From the NCBI GenBank assembly GCA_963705285.1, contig OY970066.1:1922001-1986000 (forward strand): DNA of 64,000 nucleotides. The letters are read 5' to 3'. A model generated the notes under the pieces. The model searched no databases. It worked only from the letters and a program-made list of their open reading frames with translations, and had not been told where the DNA came from. The position numbers and the translations under genes were made by a program. This document shows, piece after piece, positions 55,271 through 64,000 of the stretch (position 1 is its first letter; each line of letters begins with the position of its first letter). Source of the stretch: JACMLD01 sp963705285 (GTDB lineage: Bacteria > Bacteroidota > Bacteroidia > Chitinophagales > Chitinophagaceae).

Positions 55271-55876
55271 TTATTGGTTGGCCATACGGCATTGCCATCC
55301 GGTTGCTTTTTCCGGACTTATTTCTTTTGTAAATGTCATTTGGTTAGCAGCATAGTTGAAGCCCGGTTGCGATGCCGACATGTAATAACCGGGATGCGCC
55401 ACGCTTTCAAAAACGGCAGTAATAATTCCATTAACTGCAGGTTGCCGGTGCAGGAAAAATTTATACTCATCGCCCGGCGCTACGGTAATGCTGTTTGAAT
55501 AACTCATGCCCATATGCATTTCCTGCTTATTGCTGGAAGGCGCCACAAAACACCAGCGATTTTTATTTTTAGCCAATTGAATTGTTACCGCTTGCTGCGC
55601 CCCCTGGGCGAGCGTCTCTGACACGTAAAACTCACAATTGTCATCATTGCTGAGGTCATACAGGCTGTATGTTTTGTCAACATCTTTTCGGAACATATTA
55701 TTCAGATTGCTTCTGATATAGGTATACCGGGTATCAGACGCATTTACTGTAAACACCCATGATTTTCCGGCAATGGGTATCTGTGAAGAAGGCGTCTGGG
55801 TGTCGGGCGTGCTATTACTTTTGCTGCACGCGGTGGCTACGCAGGTAAAGCCGAGGAGCACGAGATATTTTTTCAT
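55271..55876 (-). CDS. Lipoprotein of unknown function
   Basis: A 201-residue protein with a lipoprotein signal (KKYLVLLGFTCVATAC, Cys at about 17) followed by a low-complexity linker (SNSTPDTQTPSSQIP). The rest is a beta-rich domain with an RIC-like repeat pattern absent; segments such as YTYIRSNLNNMFRKDVDKTY and HPGYYMSASQPGFNYAANQM suggest a beta-trefoil or similar sugar-binding fold, but this is a guess. It ends just after the kinase gene region and may be part of the same upstream unit. Confidence 0.65.
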   Translation of the reverse strand: MKKYLVLLGFTCVATACSKSNSTPDTQTPSSQIPIAGKSWVFTVNASDTRYTYIRSNLNNMFRKDVDKTYSLYDLSNDDNCEFYVSETLAQGAQQAVTIQLAKNKNRWCFVAPSSNKQEMHMGMSYSNSITVAPGDEYKFFLHRQPAVNGIITAVFESVAHPGYYMSASQPGFNYAANQMTFTKEISPEKATGWQCRMANQ

Positions 55877-56074
55877 GACAGGTTTTTTTATGATGGTTAT
55901 TTCTAAAATCTTTCACAGAGTTAATCATAAACAGAAGGATTAATAATGACCACCTATCAAGCGGGTGCGTTCATATATTGAACGGTAATATGTTTGGAAC
56001 CCGGGGCTATTATAATTACCGCTTTGCGGGTATTGCTTACATTGCAATTGAAAACCTTTATCTAATTTAAAAAA

Positions 56075-56647
56075 ATGGCCATGCGAATTATTCAATCTAT
56101 TCAAAACCGAATTTATGAACTGCGCGGAGAAAGGGTAATGCTTGACAAAGACCTGGCGGCTTTATATGAAACCCAAACGAAGGCTCTCAATCTTGCTGTG
56201 AAAAGAAACATCAGCCGTTTCCCCAAAGATTTTATGTTTCAACTAACTAAGGATGAGTTTGAAAATTTGAAGTTTCAAATTGAAACCTCACAGAACGATG
56301 AAAATTTGAGGTTTCAAAATGCAACCTCAAAAACAAGAGGTGGTACCCGGTATTTGCCTTACGCATTTACTGAACAGGGTATCGCCATGCTTAGCGGTAT
56401 TTTAACCAGTGAAAAGGCTATCAACATGAATATTGCCATTATGCGTGCCTTTGTAGTGGTTAGAAAAGTGCTGGTACAGGAAATTGATGCGCGGGAACAA
56501 CTGCGTGAAATAAAAGAAAAACTGGGTGAACATGATGCCCAGCTAAACAGTATTTACGATGCCATGGAAAACCTGCTGGATGAAAAAGCTGCGCAGCGCA
56601 AATGGGAAGACAGGCAAAGAATAGGGTTTAACCTCTCTGATCAATAA
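56075..56647 (+). CDS. ORF6N domain protein
   Basis: A 190-residue protein with the ORF6N domain (about 5-95): NRIYELRGERVMLDKDLAAL, NISRFPKDFMFQLT and GGTRYLPYAFTEQGIAMLSG. The domain is known from phage and mobile-element DNA-binding proteins related to KilA-N. Its C-terminal part is a coiled coil (EIDAREQLREIKEKLGEHDA). A tandem duplication of 13 codons (ENLKFQIETS / ENLRFQNATS, 56261-56290 and 56300-56329) lies just before the GGTRYLP motif. No other phage genes are near; such single genes are common in Bacteroidota, and their role is not settled. Confidence 0.85.
   Translation: MAMRIIQSIQNRIYELRGERVMLDKDLAALYETQTKALNLAVKRNISRFPKDFMFQLTKDEFENLKFQIETSQNDENLRFQNATSKTRGGTRYLPYAFTEQGIAMLSGILTSEKAINMNIAIMRAFVVVRKVLVQEIDAREQLREIKEKLGEHDAQLNSIYDAMENLLDEKAAQRKWEDRQRIGFNLSDQ
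56261..56329 (+). repeat. Tandem 39-base repeat inside the ORF6N gene
   Basis: Two copies of a 30-base unit differing at only three positions lie 39 bases apart. The unit period is 13 codons, so the reading frame is kept. Confidence 0.8.
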
Positions 56648-56722
56648 TGTAATGATTGCTGGCTTACTGTTCACGGATTTTCGCACTCAGAAAACCGTAA
56701 CTTCAGGAAAACAGCCATCATC

Positions 56723-58906
56723 ATGTTACACAGAAGGCAGTTCATTAAAAGTACTACAGTATTGGGCAGTGGCTTTGCGCTTGCGGGCCCTGGTGCTATC
56801 AACAGTCCCGCCGTGGTGAACAGCATTTTTGCACCAGAAGCACCCTGGTTTAATAAAGCCATGCGCTGGGCGCAACTGGCATTTGTGGAGAGTGACCCCG
56901 GCAACTATGACCCGGATTTCTGGTTAGACTATTTCAAAAAAATTCATGCAGACGGTGTGTTGTTAAGCGCCGGCGGTATTGTGGCCTTTTATCCAACAGA
57001 TGTGCCCTTGCACCACCGTAGCAATATGCTCGGCAATAGCGATCCGTTGAAAGATATGGTAGAAGGATGCCGTAAAATGAATATGTCGGTTATTCTGCGT
57101 ACCGATCCCCATGCCGCACGGCAGGAAGTATATGATGCACACCCAGACTGGATTGCGGTAAAAGCCGATGGTGAAAAGTTCAGGCACTGGGCCAATCCAG
57201 AATTATGGGTTACCTGTGCACTGGGCCCTTACAATTTTGAGTTCATGTCAAAAGTGAACCAGGAAATTATGGAACGGTTTAAACCCGATGCTATATTTTC
57301 AAACCGGTGGGCCGGCCATGGTATCTGTTATTGCCAGCATTGCATGCAAAATTTTAAAGCTGCTTCCGGCCTTGAACTGCCAAAAACCGCCGATCGCTTT
57401 AACACCACTTATATCAGGTATACTGAATGGCGCGTAGAACGCCTGAAAGAACTTTGGTTTTTGTGGGATGCTGAAATTCACAAACAACACGCAGCATCTC
57501 GTTTTATACCCAACGGCTTCCCCGATAAACTGCTGACCGGTAAACATGCCGATTTCTTTTTTGCGGATCAACAGGCAAGAAGGGGTGTTATACCCCCGTG
57601 GGCCAACGCCAAAGGCGCAAAAGAAACACGCGCCACTTTGGGTATGAAACCACAGGTGGGCATATTTAGTGTGGGCATTGAAGAAGAATTCAGGTGGAAA
57701 GACTCTGTACAGGGCGATGCCGAAATACGTATATGGGTGGCCGAAGGCGTAGCAAACGGTTTGTTGCCCTGCTTTGTAAAATTTGGCGCGGTCATCTTCG
57801 ACAAGCGCTGGATGAACACCGTTAGTGATATGTACCAGGTATACCATCGCGCAGAAAAATACCTGCGCAATACTGCTTCCCTGGCACGCGTGGGTATTGT
57901 GTATTCTGAACAAACCGACAAAAAATACGGCGGTAAACCATGGCAAGACAACAGCCACGACCATGCCAATGGTATGTACCATGCGCTGGTAGAATCGCAT
58001 ACTCCTTTTGAAATGGTAAATGACAAGTTGCTGGCTGCCGACGACCTGAAACGCTTTAAATTGCTTGTGTTGCCCAATATTGCGGCGCTGTCTGATGAGC
58101 AATGCAATCAACTAAGCAAATTTGTAGCGCAAGGCGGCAGCCTGGTAGCCACTTTTGAAACATCGCTCTACAATGAAGACGGTGTACAAAGGGCCGATTT
58201 CGGTTTGTCTGATCTCTTTGGCGTGTCTTTTAATAACAAGGTGCAAGGTCCCATGCGCAATAGCTACCTGAAACTAAAAGCAGCGCCCGGTACAAAAACA
58301 TTTCACCCGGTATTAAAAGGAATGGAAGATGCGTTCCGTATCATCAATACCATTTACCAGGTAAATGTTACACCAAAAACTGATTTTCCCAGTCCGCTTA
58401 CATTAATACCTACCTACCCCGATTTACCAATGGAAGATGTATACCCCAGGGTGGCAGATACTACAGACCGTGGCATTTACCTGCGCGAAATGGGAAAAGG
58501 CCGTGTGGTATATATACCCGGAGATCTTGACCGGTCTTTCTGGCAAATGATGGGCATCGACCATGGACAACTGTTGCGCAATGCCGTAAACTGGGCATTG
58601 AATGAAAAGCCGGTAGTAACGGTTGACGCGCCGGGTGTAATGGATGTTGTTGCATGGCAACAACAAAGTTCCATGACGGTACACCTGGTTAATTTAACCA
58701 ATCCCATGATGATGAAAGGGCCTTTCAGAGAGCTGATACCTGTGGCTGCAAAAGTGGGCATTCAATTGCCTGCCAATAAAAAAGTGACTGCTGTAAAATT
58801 GCTGGTGTCACAACAAAGCCCAACATTCAACATCAGCCAGGGCATGCTAACTTTAAACATACCCAAAGTGGTTGATCATGAAATAATTGCTTTAGATTTA
58901 GCATAA
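56723..58906 (+). CDS. Tat-exported putative glycoside hydrolase (GHL6 / GH42-trimerisation type)
   Basis: A 727-residue protein with a twin-arginine signal (HRRQFIKSTTVLGSGFAL). The barrel domain (about 45-370) resembles hypothetical glycosyl hydrolase 6: MNMSVILRTDPHAARQEVYD, ANPELWVTCALGPYNFEFM and a Cys-rich GHGICYCQHCMQNFKAAS, probably a zinc site. A beta-galactosidase trimerisation-like domain follows (about 385-600; LPNIAALSDEQCNQLSKFVA), then a beta domain. Export by Tat implies folding in the cytoplasm, perhaps with metal. It leads an operon for hydroxyacid use, so it may release a hydroxyacid from a glycoside. The substrate is unknown. Confidence 0.75.
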   Translation: MLHRRQFIKSTTVLGSGFALAGPGAINSPAVVNSIFAPEAPWFNKAMRWAQLAFVESDPGNYDPDFWLDYFKKIHADGVLLSAGGIVAFYPTDVPLHHRSNMLGNSDPLKDMVEGCRKMNMSVILRTDPHAARQEVYDAHPDWIAVKADGEKFRHWANPELWVTCALGPYNFEFMSKVNQEIMERFKPDAIFSNRWAGHGICYCQHCMQNFKAASGLELPKTADRFNTTYIRYTEWRVERLKELWFLWDAEIHKQHAASRFIPNGFPDKLLTGKHADFFFADQQARRGVIPPWANAKGAKETRATLGMKPQVGIFSVGIEEEFRWKDSVQGDAEIRIWVAEGVANGLLPCFVKFGAVIFDKRWMNTVSDMYQVYHRAEKYLRNTASLARVGIVYSEQTDKKYGGKPWQDNSHDHANGMYHALVESHTPFEMVNDKLLAADDLKRFKLLVLPNIAALSDEQCNQLSKFVAQGGSLVATFETSLYNEDGVQRADFGLSDLFGVSFNNKVQGPMRNSYLKLKAAPGTKTFHPVLKGMEDAFRIINTIYQVNVTPKTDFPSPLTLIPTYPDLPMEDVYPRVADTTDRGIYLREMGKGRVVYIPGDLDRSFWQMMGIDHGQLLRNAVNWALNEKPVVTVDAPGVMDVVAWQQQSSMTVHLVNLTNPMMMKGPFRELIPVAAKVGIQLPANKKVTAVKLLVSQQSPTFNISQGMLTLNIPKVVDHEIIALDLA

Positions 58907-58960
58907 ACGGTTGCATCGCACAATTGTATTACTAATGACTGTCGTGTAATTTAATTAACC

Positions 58961-60742
58961 ATGAACTGGACACAGGTAATAGATCCATGTAAGAATATGG
59001 GATTGTCTGCACTGGTGGCATTGGCACCGATCCTTTTTATATTCTGGGCATTGATCATAAAAAAAATGAAAGGCTACCAGGCAAGTATAATTGCGGTGGT
59101 CATTGCCGTAGTCATTGCTGTTTTTGTGTATGGCATGCCCGTTAAACTGGCATTATTGTCCAGCGTGAACGGTGCACTCTATGGTTTGTTTCCTATCTGC
59201 TGGATAATCATCCCCGCTGTATTTTTATTCAACATCACTGTAAAAAGCGGGCAATTCGAAATCATTAAACATTTCATGGCATCCATTACATCAGACAGGC
59301 GGCTGCAGGCGTTGCTGATTGCATTTTCATTTGGTTCTTTTTTAGAAGGCACAGCAGGTTTTGGCGCACCGGTAGCCATTACTGCGGCAATGCTGGTGGG
59401 GTTGGGGTTTAACCCATTGTATGCAGCCGGCATCTGTCTTATCGCCAATACTGCACCGGTGGCATTTGGGTCTATTGGTATACCCATCACCGTGGCATCA
59501 CAGGTTACTTCTATTCCTGAAATGGCCATTTCACAAATGGTAGGCAGAACGCTACCCATCCTTTCTGTTATTGTTCCATTTTACCTAGTGATGCTCATGG
59601 CAGGGTTCAAAAAAACAAAAGAAGTCATGCCTGCTATTTTGGTATCGGGGATTTCTTTTGCCTTTCTGCAATGGCTTACTTCCAATTATCTGGGGCCTGC
59701 TTTACCCGATGTTATTACAGGTATTGGCTCCATTGTAAGCCTGGTGGTTTTTCTGAAATTCTGGAAAGTAAAAAATGTTTGGCGGTTTCCACACGAGCCC
59801 GCACCAACTTTCAATACGGAAGTAAGGTATACAATCGGGCAGATCATCAGGGCCTGCTCTCCATTTATTATGCTCACCATCATTATTATTGCATGGGGAC
59901 TGCAACCTATTAAAGATGTATTTGCTGCTGTTGGCCAGAAGCAATTTGAATTTCCCGGCCTGCACAATGCCATTACTGATAAAAACGGCAAGGCTTTGGC
60001 GCATATTTTCAAATTCAATTATTTGTCGGCTGCCGGCACTGCCATCTTTATTTCCGCACTGATATCGGTACCATTGGTTGGGATGAGGTATGCTACTGCC
60101 ATTAAAATATTTGGCCAAACGCTGAAGCAACTTACTTTCCCCATTATTACCATTTGCGCGGTACTGGCTTTTGCTTACATCGTTAACGATTCTGGTATTA
60201 CCATTACCATTGCAGAAACACTGGCAAGCACTGGCGTACTGTTTCCGTTTTTTGCCCCGGTGCTGGGCTGGCTGGGTGTTTTTATTACTGGTTCAGACAC
60301 ATCGGCCAATGCCTTATTTGGCAAACTACAGGCTTCTACGGCAACTTCTATTGGAGTAGACCCGGTGGTTACTGTCGGCGCCAATGTATGCGGTGGCGTA
60401 GTAGGCAAAATGATATCGCCACAGTCTATTGCCGTTGCTGCCGCGGCTGGTCAGCTGGTAGGACGTGAATCAGAACTTTTTACTTTTACCGTGAAGCATA
60501 GTTTTATCATGCTCATTTTTATTTGTTTCATTGTACTGGGACAAGCATATTTGTACAATTGGATAGTGCCTACGTATCATTTGCTTACCACCAGTACCGT
60601 GCCGGCGGCAGCAAATTTATCGAAAGGGTATACCTATCTTCTTGCACTGCTTATGGTAATCATTGTATTGGGCGCATCCATTCTATTAATCCATAGCAGA
60701 AAGCGTACAGAAAATGATATGCCTGCAGCAACAACCAAATAA
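58961..60742 (+). CDS. LctP-family hydroxycarboxylate permease
   Basis: A 593-residue, about 14-helix transporter of the L-lactate permease family, which imports lactate or glycolate with protons. Landmarks are SFLEGTAGFGAPVAITAAML and ANTAPVAFGSIGIPI in the first half, and TGSDTSANALFGKLQ, VCGGVVGKMISPQSIAVA in the second. Lactate dehydrogenase genes are absent; its neighbours act on C3 hydroxyacids, so glycerate, glycolate or a similar acid is the more likely cargo. It starts 54 bases after the hydrolase gene. Confidence 0.9.
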   Translation: MNWTQVIDPCKNMGLSALVALAPILFIFWALIIKKMKGYQASIIAVVIAVVIAVFVYGMPVKLALLSSVNGALYGLFPICWIIIPAVFLFNITVKSGQFEIIKHFMASITSDRRLQALLIAFSFGSFLEGTAGFGAPVAITAAMLVGLGFNPLYAAGICLIANTAPVAFGSIGIPITVASQVTSIPEMAISQMVGRTLPILSVIVPFYLVMLMAGFKKTKEVMPAILVSGISFAFLQWLTSNYLGPALPDVITGIGSIVSLVVFLKFWKVKNVWRFPHEPAPTFNTEVRYTIGQIIRACSPFIMLTIIIIAWGLQPIKDVFAAVGQKQFEFPGLHNAITDKNGKALAHIFKFNYLSAAGTAIFISALISVPLVGMRYATAIKIFGQTLKQLTFPIITICAVLAFAYIVNDSGITITIAETLASTGVLFPFFAPVLGWLGVFITGSDTSANALFGKLQASTATSIGVDPVVTVGANVCGGVVGKMISPQSIAVAAAAGQLVGRESELFTFTVKHSFIMLIFICFIVLGQAYLYNWIVPTYHLLTTSTVPAAANLSKGYTYLLALLMVIIVLGASILLIHSRKRTENDMPAATTK

Positions 60743-60873
60743 AAATGAAATGGAGAATTGCACTTTTCAAAAATGTTGAACAATATATTTGATGATAGTT
60801 CCTCCAATAAAAAAATAGGCTCGCTGTCAGCACCAAAATTTCTTTGAATGCAGGATGCCAATAAACACGCACT

Positions 60874-61833
60874 ATGAAGATTGTAGTATTAGACGGATAT
60901 ACGTTGAACCCCGGTGATCTTAACTGGGATGGTTTGAAACAAATGGGCGAACTGGTGGTGCACGACAGAACACCGGCCGCTGAAGTAGCAGCAAGAGCAA
61001 AATGGGCAGACATAATTTTTACGAACAAAACGCCTGTAAGCAAAGAAGCTATTGACCAATTGCCCGAGCTCCGGTTCATTGGTGTATTAGCCACTGGTTA
61101 CAATATTGTGGATACGGAAGCGGCCACATCAAAAGGTATTGTTGTTTGCAATGTACCCGGCTATGGTACTGCTTCGGTTGTGCAGCTCACATTTGCGTTG
61201 TTGCTTGAACTTTGCCTGCACGTGCAACGGCACAGCGATGCTGTAATGGATGGCAAATGGACTCGCTCCGCAGATTTTTGTTTCTGGGATTATCCCTTGA
61301 TAGAACTGGCCGGCAAAACAATAGGTATTATAGGCTTCGGCCATATTGGACAACAGGTAGGTGATGTGGCTGCCGCGTTTAACATGAATATTATTGGCAA
61401 CAGCCGAACAAGAACGGATCAGCAGCATAGAAAAAACTTTAGATGGGCTTCGGTTCCCGAACTGTTACAGCAATCTGATGTTGTAAGCATTCATTGCCCG
61501 TTGTTTCCCGAAACAAAAGGACTGATCAATAAAGACAGCCTGCGTCTGATGAAGAAAACAGCTTTCCTCTTAAATACATCAAGAGGGCCAATAGTGGTGG
61601 ATGAAGATTTGGCAGCGGCATTGAACAATGGCGTTATTGCCGGTGCAGGCATCGATGTATTGTCTGCCGAGCCGCCACCAGCCGGCAACCCGCTTTTTAC
61701 GGCAAAAAATTGCATTATTACACCACATATAGCGTGGGCAACAAAAGAAGCAAGGGCAAGGCTGATGCAAATGACCGTCGATAACCTGTCTGCATTTTTG
61801 CAGGGCAAGCCGGTGAATGTGGTGAATAAATAA
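60874..61833 (+). CDS. NAD-dependent D-2-hydroxyacid dehydrogenase
   Basis: A 319-residue enzyme of the D-isomer family. The NAD-binding motif is TIGIIGFGHIGQQVGD. The catalytic Arg lies in NTSRGPIVVDED, the Glu in GIDVLSAEPPPAGN and the His in IITPHIAWAT, all intact. It most resembles glycerate dehydrogenase/hydroxypyruvate reductase, which interconverts glycerate and hydroxypyruvate. That fits the following reductase and kinase genes. It could also act on glyoxylate. Confidence 0.88.
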   Translation: MKIVVLDGYTLNPGDLNWDGLKQMGELVVHDRTPAAEVAARAKWADIIFTNKTPVSKEAIDQLPELRFIGVLATGYNIVDTEAATSKGIVVCNVPGYGTASVVQLTFALLLELCLHVQRHSDAVMDGKWTRSADFCFWDYPLIELAGKTIGIIGFGHIGQQVGDVAAAFNMNIIGNSRTRTDQQHRKNFRWASVPELLQQSDVVSIHCPLFPETKGLINKDSLRLMKKTAFLLNTSRGPIVVDEDLAAALNNGVIAGAGIDVLSAEPPPAGNPLFTAKNCIITPHIAWATKEARARLMQMTVDNLSAFLQGKPVNVVNK

Positions 61834-61886
61834 GAACGACTGAATATTATTATAACATTGAAACCAAACAGTAAAACAAGCGCAGC

Positions 61887-62780
61887 ATGAAGCAAAAAAA
61901 AATTGGATGGATAGGAACTGGATTAATGGGCAATCCTATGGTAAAGCATTTGCTGAAAGCCGGCTATACAGTAGGCGTTCATAACCGCACCAAAGAAAAA
62001 GCAGCAGATTTGATTGAGATGGGTTGTGCATGGTATGATACACCCGCCGACCTGGCAGCAGCAAGCGATGTAGTGGTAACTATTATTGGCTTTCCAAAAG
62101 ATGTGGAAGAATGTTATTTTGGCAACCAGGGTATATTTACAACGTTAAAGCCCGGTGCTATCCTTATTGATATGACCACCACCAGGCCCAGCCTGGCCAT
62201 ACAAATTGCCGAACGCGCAGAAAGTATAGGTGCATCTTTTGTAGATGCGCCGGTTTCAGGTGGCCAGGTGGGAGCCATCAACGGCACGCTGTCTATTATG
62301 ATAGGTGGAAAAAAAGAAACGGTGGATGCGGTAACACCCTTGTTTGAAGCATTTGGAAAAAATATGGTGCACCAGGGAAAAACAGGCGCCGGCCAGCATG
62401 CAAAAATGTGCAACCAGATTGTACTCGCCGGCTCACTCCTGGGCGTTTGCGAAGCACTGGTGTATGGTATCAAATCCGGGTTAAATTTAAACAGCCTGCT
62501 TGAATCTATCAGCAAAGGCGCAGCCGCCTGCTGGAGCCTTGATGTTCTGGCACCCAAACTGGTGAAAGGCGATTATGCACCGGGTTTTTCAATAGACAAT
62601 TTTGTGAAAGATCTTGCTATTGCATTGGAAGAAGCAGAAGCCATGCGCATTTCTCTGCCGGGGCTGGCACTCGCAAAACAGTTGTATGTAAGTGTGCAGG
62701 CGATGGGTAAGGGGTCTTACGGCAACCAGGCATTGTACCTGGCATTGGAAAAACTGGCCAATATGGATCAAAAAAATTAA
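61887..62780 (+). CDS. 2-hydroxy-3-oxopropionate (tartronate semialdehyde) reductase-like enzyme
   Basis: A 297-residue beta-hydroxyacid dehydrogenase. The N-terminal nucleotide motif is GWIGTGLMGNPMVKHLLKAG, the substrate motif DAPVSGGQVGAINGTLSI and the catalytic Lys lies in KTGAGQHAKMCNQI. Members reduce tartronate semialdehyde to D-glycerate or oxidise 3-hydroxyisobutyrate; with a glycerate kinase gene next, the first is favoured. No glyoxylate carboligase is in the window. The gene stops 16 bases before the kinase. Confidence 0.87.
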   Translation: MKQKKIGWIGTGLMGNPMVKHLLKAGYTVGVHNRTKEKAADLIEMGCAWYDTPADLAAASDVVVTIIGFPKDVEECYFGNQGIFTTLKPGAILIDMTTTRPSLAIQIAERAESIGASFVDAPVSGGQVGAINGTLSIMIGGKKETVDAVTPLFEAFGKNMVHQGKTGAGQHAKMCNQIVLAGSLLGVCEALVYGIKSGLNLNSLLESISKGAAACWSLDVLAPKLVKGDYAPGFSIDNFVKDLAIALEEAEAMRISLPGLALAKQLYVSVQAMGKGSYGNQALYLALEKLANMDQKN

Positions 62781-62796
62781 ACGGTTAGTTTTACGC

Positions 62797-63933
62797 ATGC
62801 ATATCCTGATTGCCCCCAATGCATTTAAAAACAGCCTTACGGCAGAAGCAGCGGCCCTTGCTATCAGTAAAGGCTTTATGCAGAGCAGGCTGCAATGTAC
62901 GTGTGAGTGTTTTCCGGTGGGCGATGGGGGCGATGGTACTGCTGAACTAATCATAAAAAAACTCCGTGGCAAATGGATAGAAACTGCAGTGCATGATCCG
63001 CTCGGAAAAAATATTACAGCACATGTTGGTTTGATTGATGAAGGCAAAACGGCTATCATTGAAATGGCAGCTGCTTCAGGTTTGCGTTTGTTGCAGCAGC
63101 ACCAGTTAAACCCTTTGCTGGCCACTTCTTACGGAACAGGCGAACAAATAAAAATAGCGCTTGATAAAGGTGCCCGAAAAATAATTATTGGCATGGGCGG
63201 CTCGGCCACGGTAGACGGTGGCTGTGGCATGCTGATGGCCCTCGGCATCCGTTTTCTTGATGCAGCCGGCCATACCATTAACGGATTGCCGGGTAATTTT
63301 GAACAGTTGGCTTTCATTGATCTATCGGCATTGGATAAACGCATATTGCAAACAGAGATAGAAGTGCTGTGCGATGTGGATAATCTTTTGCTGGGGAGCA
63401 AGGGTGCCGCCGCCATGTTTGGACCGCAAAAAGGCGCAACGCCCGAAGCTGTGATACAATTGGATGCCGCACTGGCAACATTTGCCGCGGTTGTATTGCA
63501 GCAAACAGGTAAAGAAATGGCGCATATAAAATACGGCGGTACAGCGGGTGGCGCTGCCGCAGGGTTATTTGCATTGCTAAATGCAAAATTGGTAAACGGT
63601 ATAGAACATTTTCTAGCGCTTACCGGGTTTGATACATCATTGCAACGGGCTAGCCTGGTGGTAACAGGCGAAGGCAGTATAGATGAGCAGACCTTGCAGG
63701 GCAAAGGCCCGTTTGGTGTGGCTTACCGTGCAAAATTGAAACAGCTTCCGGTGATAGGCCTTGCCGGTAAAATTCCATTAGAAAAGAATGAAGCACTGCA
63801 GCAATACTTTGACGTACTAATGCCCATCAGCCACCAGCCGCTTGATTTGCAGGCAGCATTGGCGGCAACCGAAAAAGACCTGGTGCGTACCGCCTTTGCC
63901 CTCGGCGATATGCTGTCGATAAATGTAAAGTAA
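62797..63933 (+). CDS. Glycerate kinase
   Basis: A 378-residue kinase of the GarK/GlxK family, which phosphorylates D-glycerate, usually to 2-phosphoglycerate. I chose ATG 62797 (MHILIAPNAFKNSL); the longer frame from 62692 overlaps the reductase gene and has no family similarity. The landmarks are APNAFKNSLTAEAAA, GDGGDGTAELI, GMGGSATVDGGCGMLMALG and TGEGSIDEQTLQGKGPFGVA. It completes the route from glycerate to central metabolism and is the last gene of the operon in view. Confidence 0.93.
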   Translation: MHILIAPNAFKNSLTAEAAALAISKGFMQSRLQCTCECFPVGDGGDGTAELIIKKLRGKWIETAVHDPLGKNITAHVGLIDEGKTAIIEMAAASGLRLLQQHQLNPLLATSYGTGEQIKIALDKGARKIIIGMGGSATVDGGCGMLMALGIRFLDAAGHTINGLPGNFEQLAFIDLSALDKRILQTEIEVLCDVDNLLLGSKGAAAMFGPQKGATPEAVIQLDAALATFAAVVLQQTGKEMAHIKYGGTAGGAAAGLFALLNAKLVNGIEHFLALTGFDTSLQRASLVVTGEGSIDEQTLQGKGPFGVAYRAKLKQLPVIGLAGKIPLEKNEALQQYFDVLMPISHQPLDLQAALAATEKDLVRTAFALGDMLSINVK

Positions 63934-64000
63934 TTGCACGCGAGTTTAGTATCCACTATGATGTACGCGCCGAAAAACCTGTTGCTGTCAGCTCCGCACC

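Noticed and set aside
57299..58111. 270-residue minus-strand frame opposite the Tat-exported hydrolase
   Set aside because: It is a shadow frame within a well-supported gene and shows no recognisable motif.
63958..64000. Possible gene start at the right edge (ATG ATG TAC)
   Set aside because: Only 14 codons are visible, with no motif to support coding.

Overview
The window is chromosomal DNA from a member of the Bacteroidota, most likely family Chitinophagaceae. This is an inference from several signs: a short NuoG within a 14-gene nuo set, two ExbD paralogues beside TonB, a hybrid two-component propeller kinase with a LytTR regulator, a CusA transporter fused to an outer-membrane factor, GxxExxY and ORF6N genes, a DUF5117-type metalloprotease, few Shine-Dalgarno sequences, and TAnnTTTG-like -7 elements. 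No rRNA, tRNA, CRISPR array, intact prophage or insertion sequence was seen.

Layout. 1-1529 (minus): a truncated possible subtilase and a DNA/RNA non-specific endonuclease. 2189-7938 (plus): dnaB, rsmE, a small membrane protein, a PstS-like lipoprotein and a TPR protein. 8087-22974: complex I genes nuoA to nuoN in order, interrupted once by a GxxExxY gene between nuoF and nuoG. 23023-30208: a metallophosphoesterase, an orphan Dam-type methylase, an ABC permease, a vWA lipoprotein and (minus) a large zinc protease. 30529-35072: exbB, exbD, exbD, tonB, then mnmE. 35479-42056: a decayed DUF1259 fragment, a His-rich periplasmic protein, a CusA-outer membrane factor fusion and its periplasmic adaptor. 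42275-43704 (minus): an ECF sigma factor, an anti-sigma-like small protein and a divergent ClpP in one tight operon. 43776-50567: a gene remnant, a membrane protein, a GH30-like hydrolase, a collagen-like lipoprotein, a sorbosone-dehydrogenase-like lipoprotein, a beta-barrel-like protein and a parvulin isomerase. 50759-55876 (minus): LytTR regulator, propeller kinase and a lipoprotein. 56075-56647: an ORF6N gene. 56723-63933 (plus): a five-gene catabolic operon (Tat-exported GHL6/GH42-like hydrolase, LctP-type permease, D-2-hydroxyacid dehydrogenase, tartronate semialdehyde reductase-like enzyme, glycerate kinase).

How the genes work together. The nuo set builds proton-pumping complex I. ExbBD-TonB energises outer-membrane uptake from the proton gradient. 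The cus-like genes form a full three-part metal efflux path. The last operon appears to release, import and funnel a C2/C3 hydroxyacid to phosphoglycerate.

The most unusual structure lies between genes. Nearly every long spacer in the nuo operon, and the spacer after the dam gene, holds an imperfect tandem array with a 7-base (twice 8-base) period. In most of them the array next to the upstream stop codon is complementary to the array next to the downstream start. The repeated word differs from spacer to spacer but the architecture is the same. The second candidate for a new system is the sigma factor / small protein / ClpP operon.
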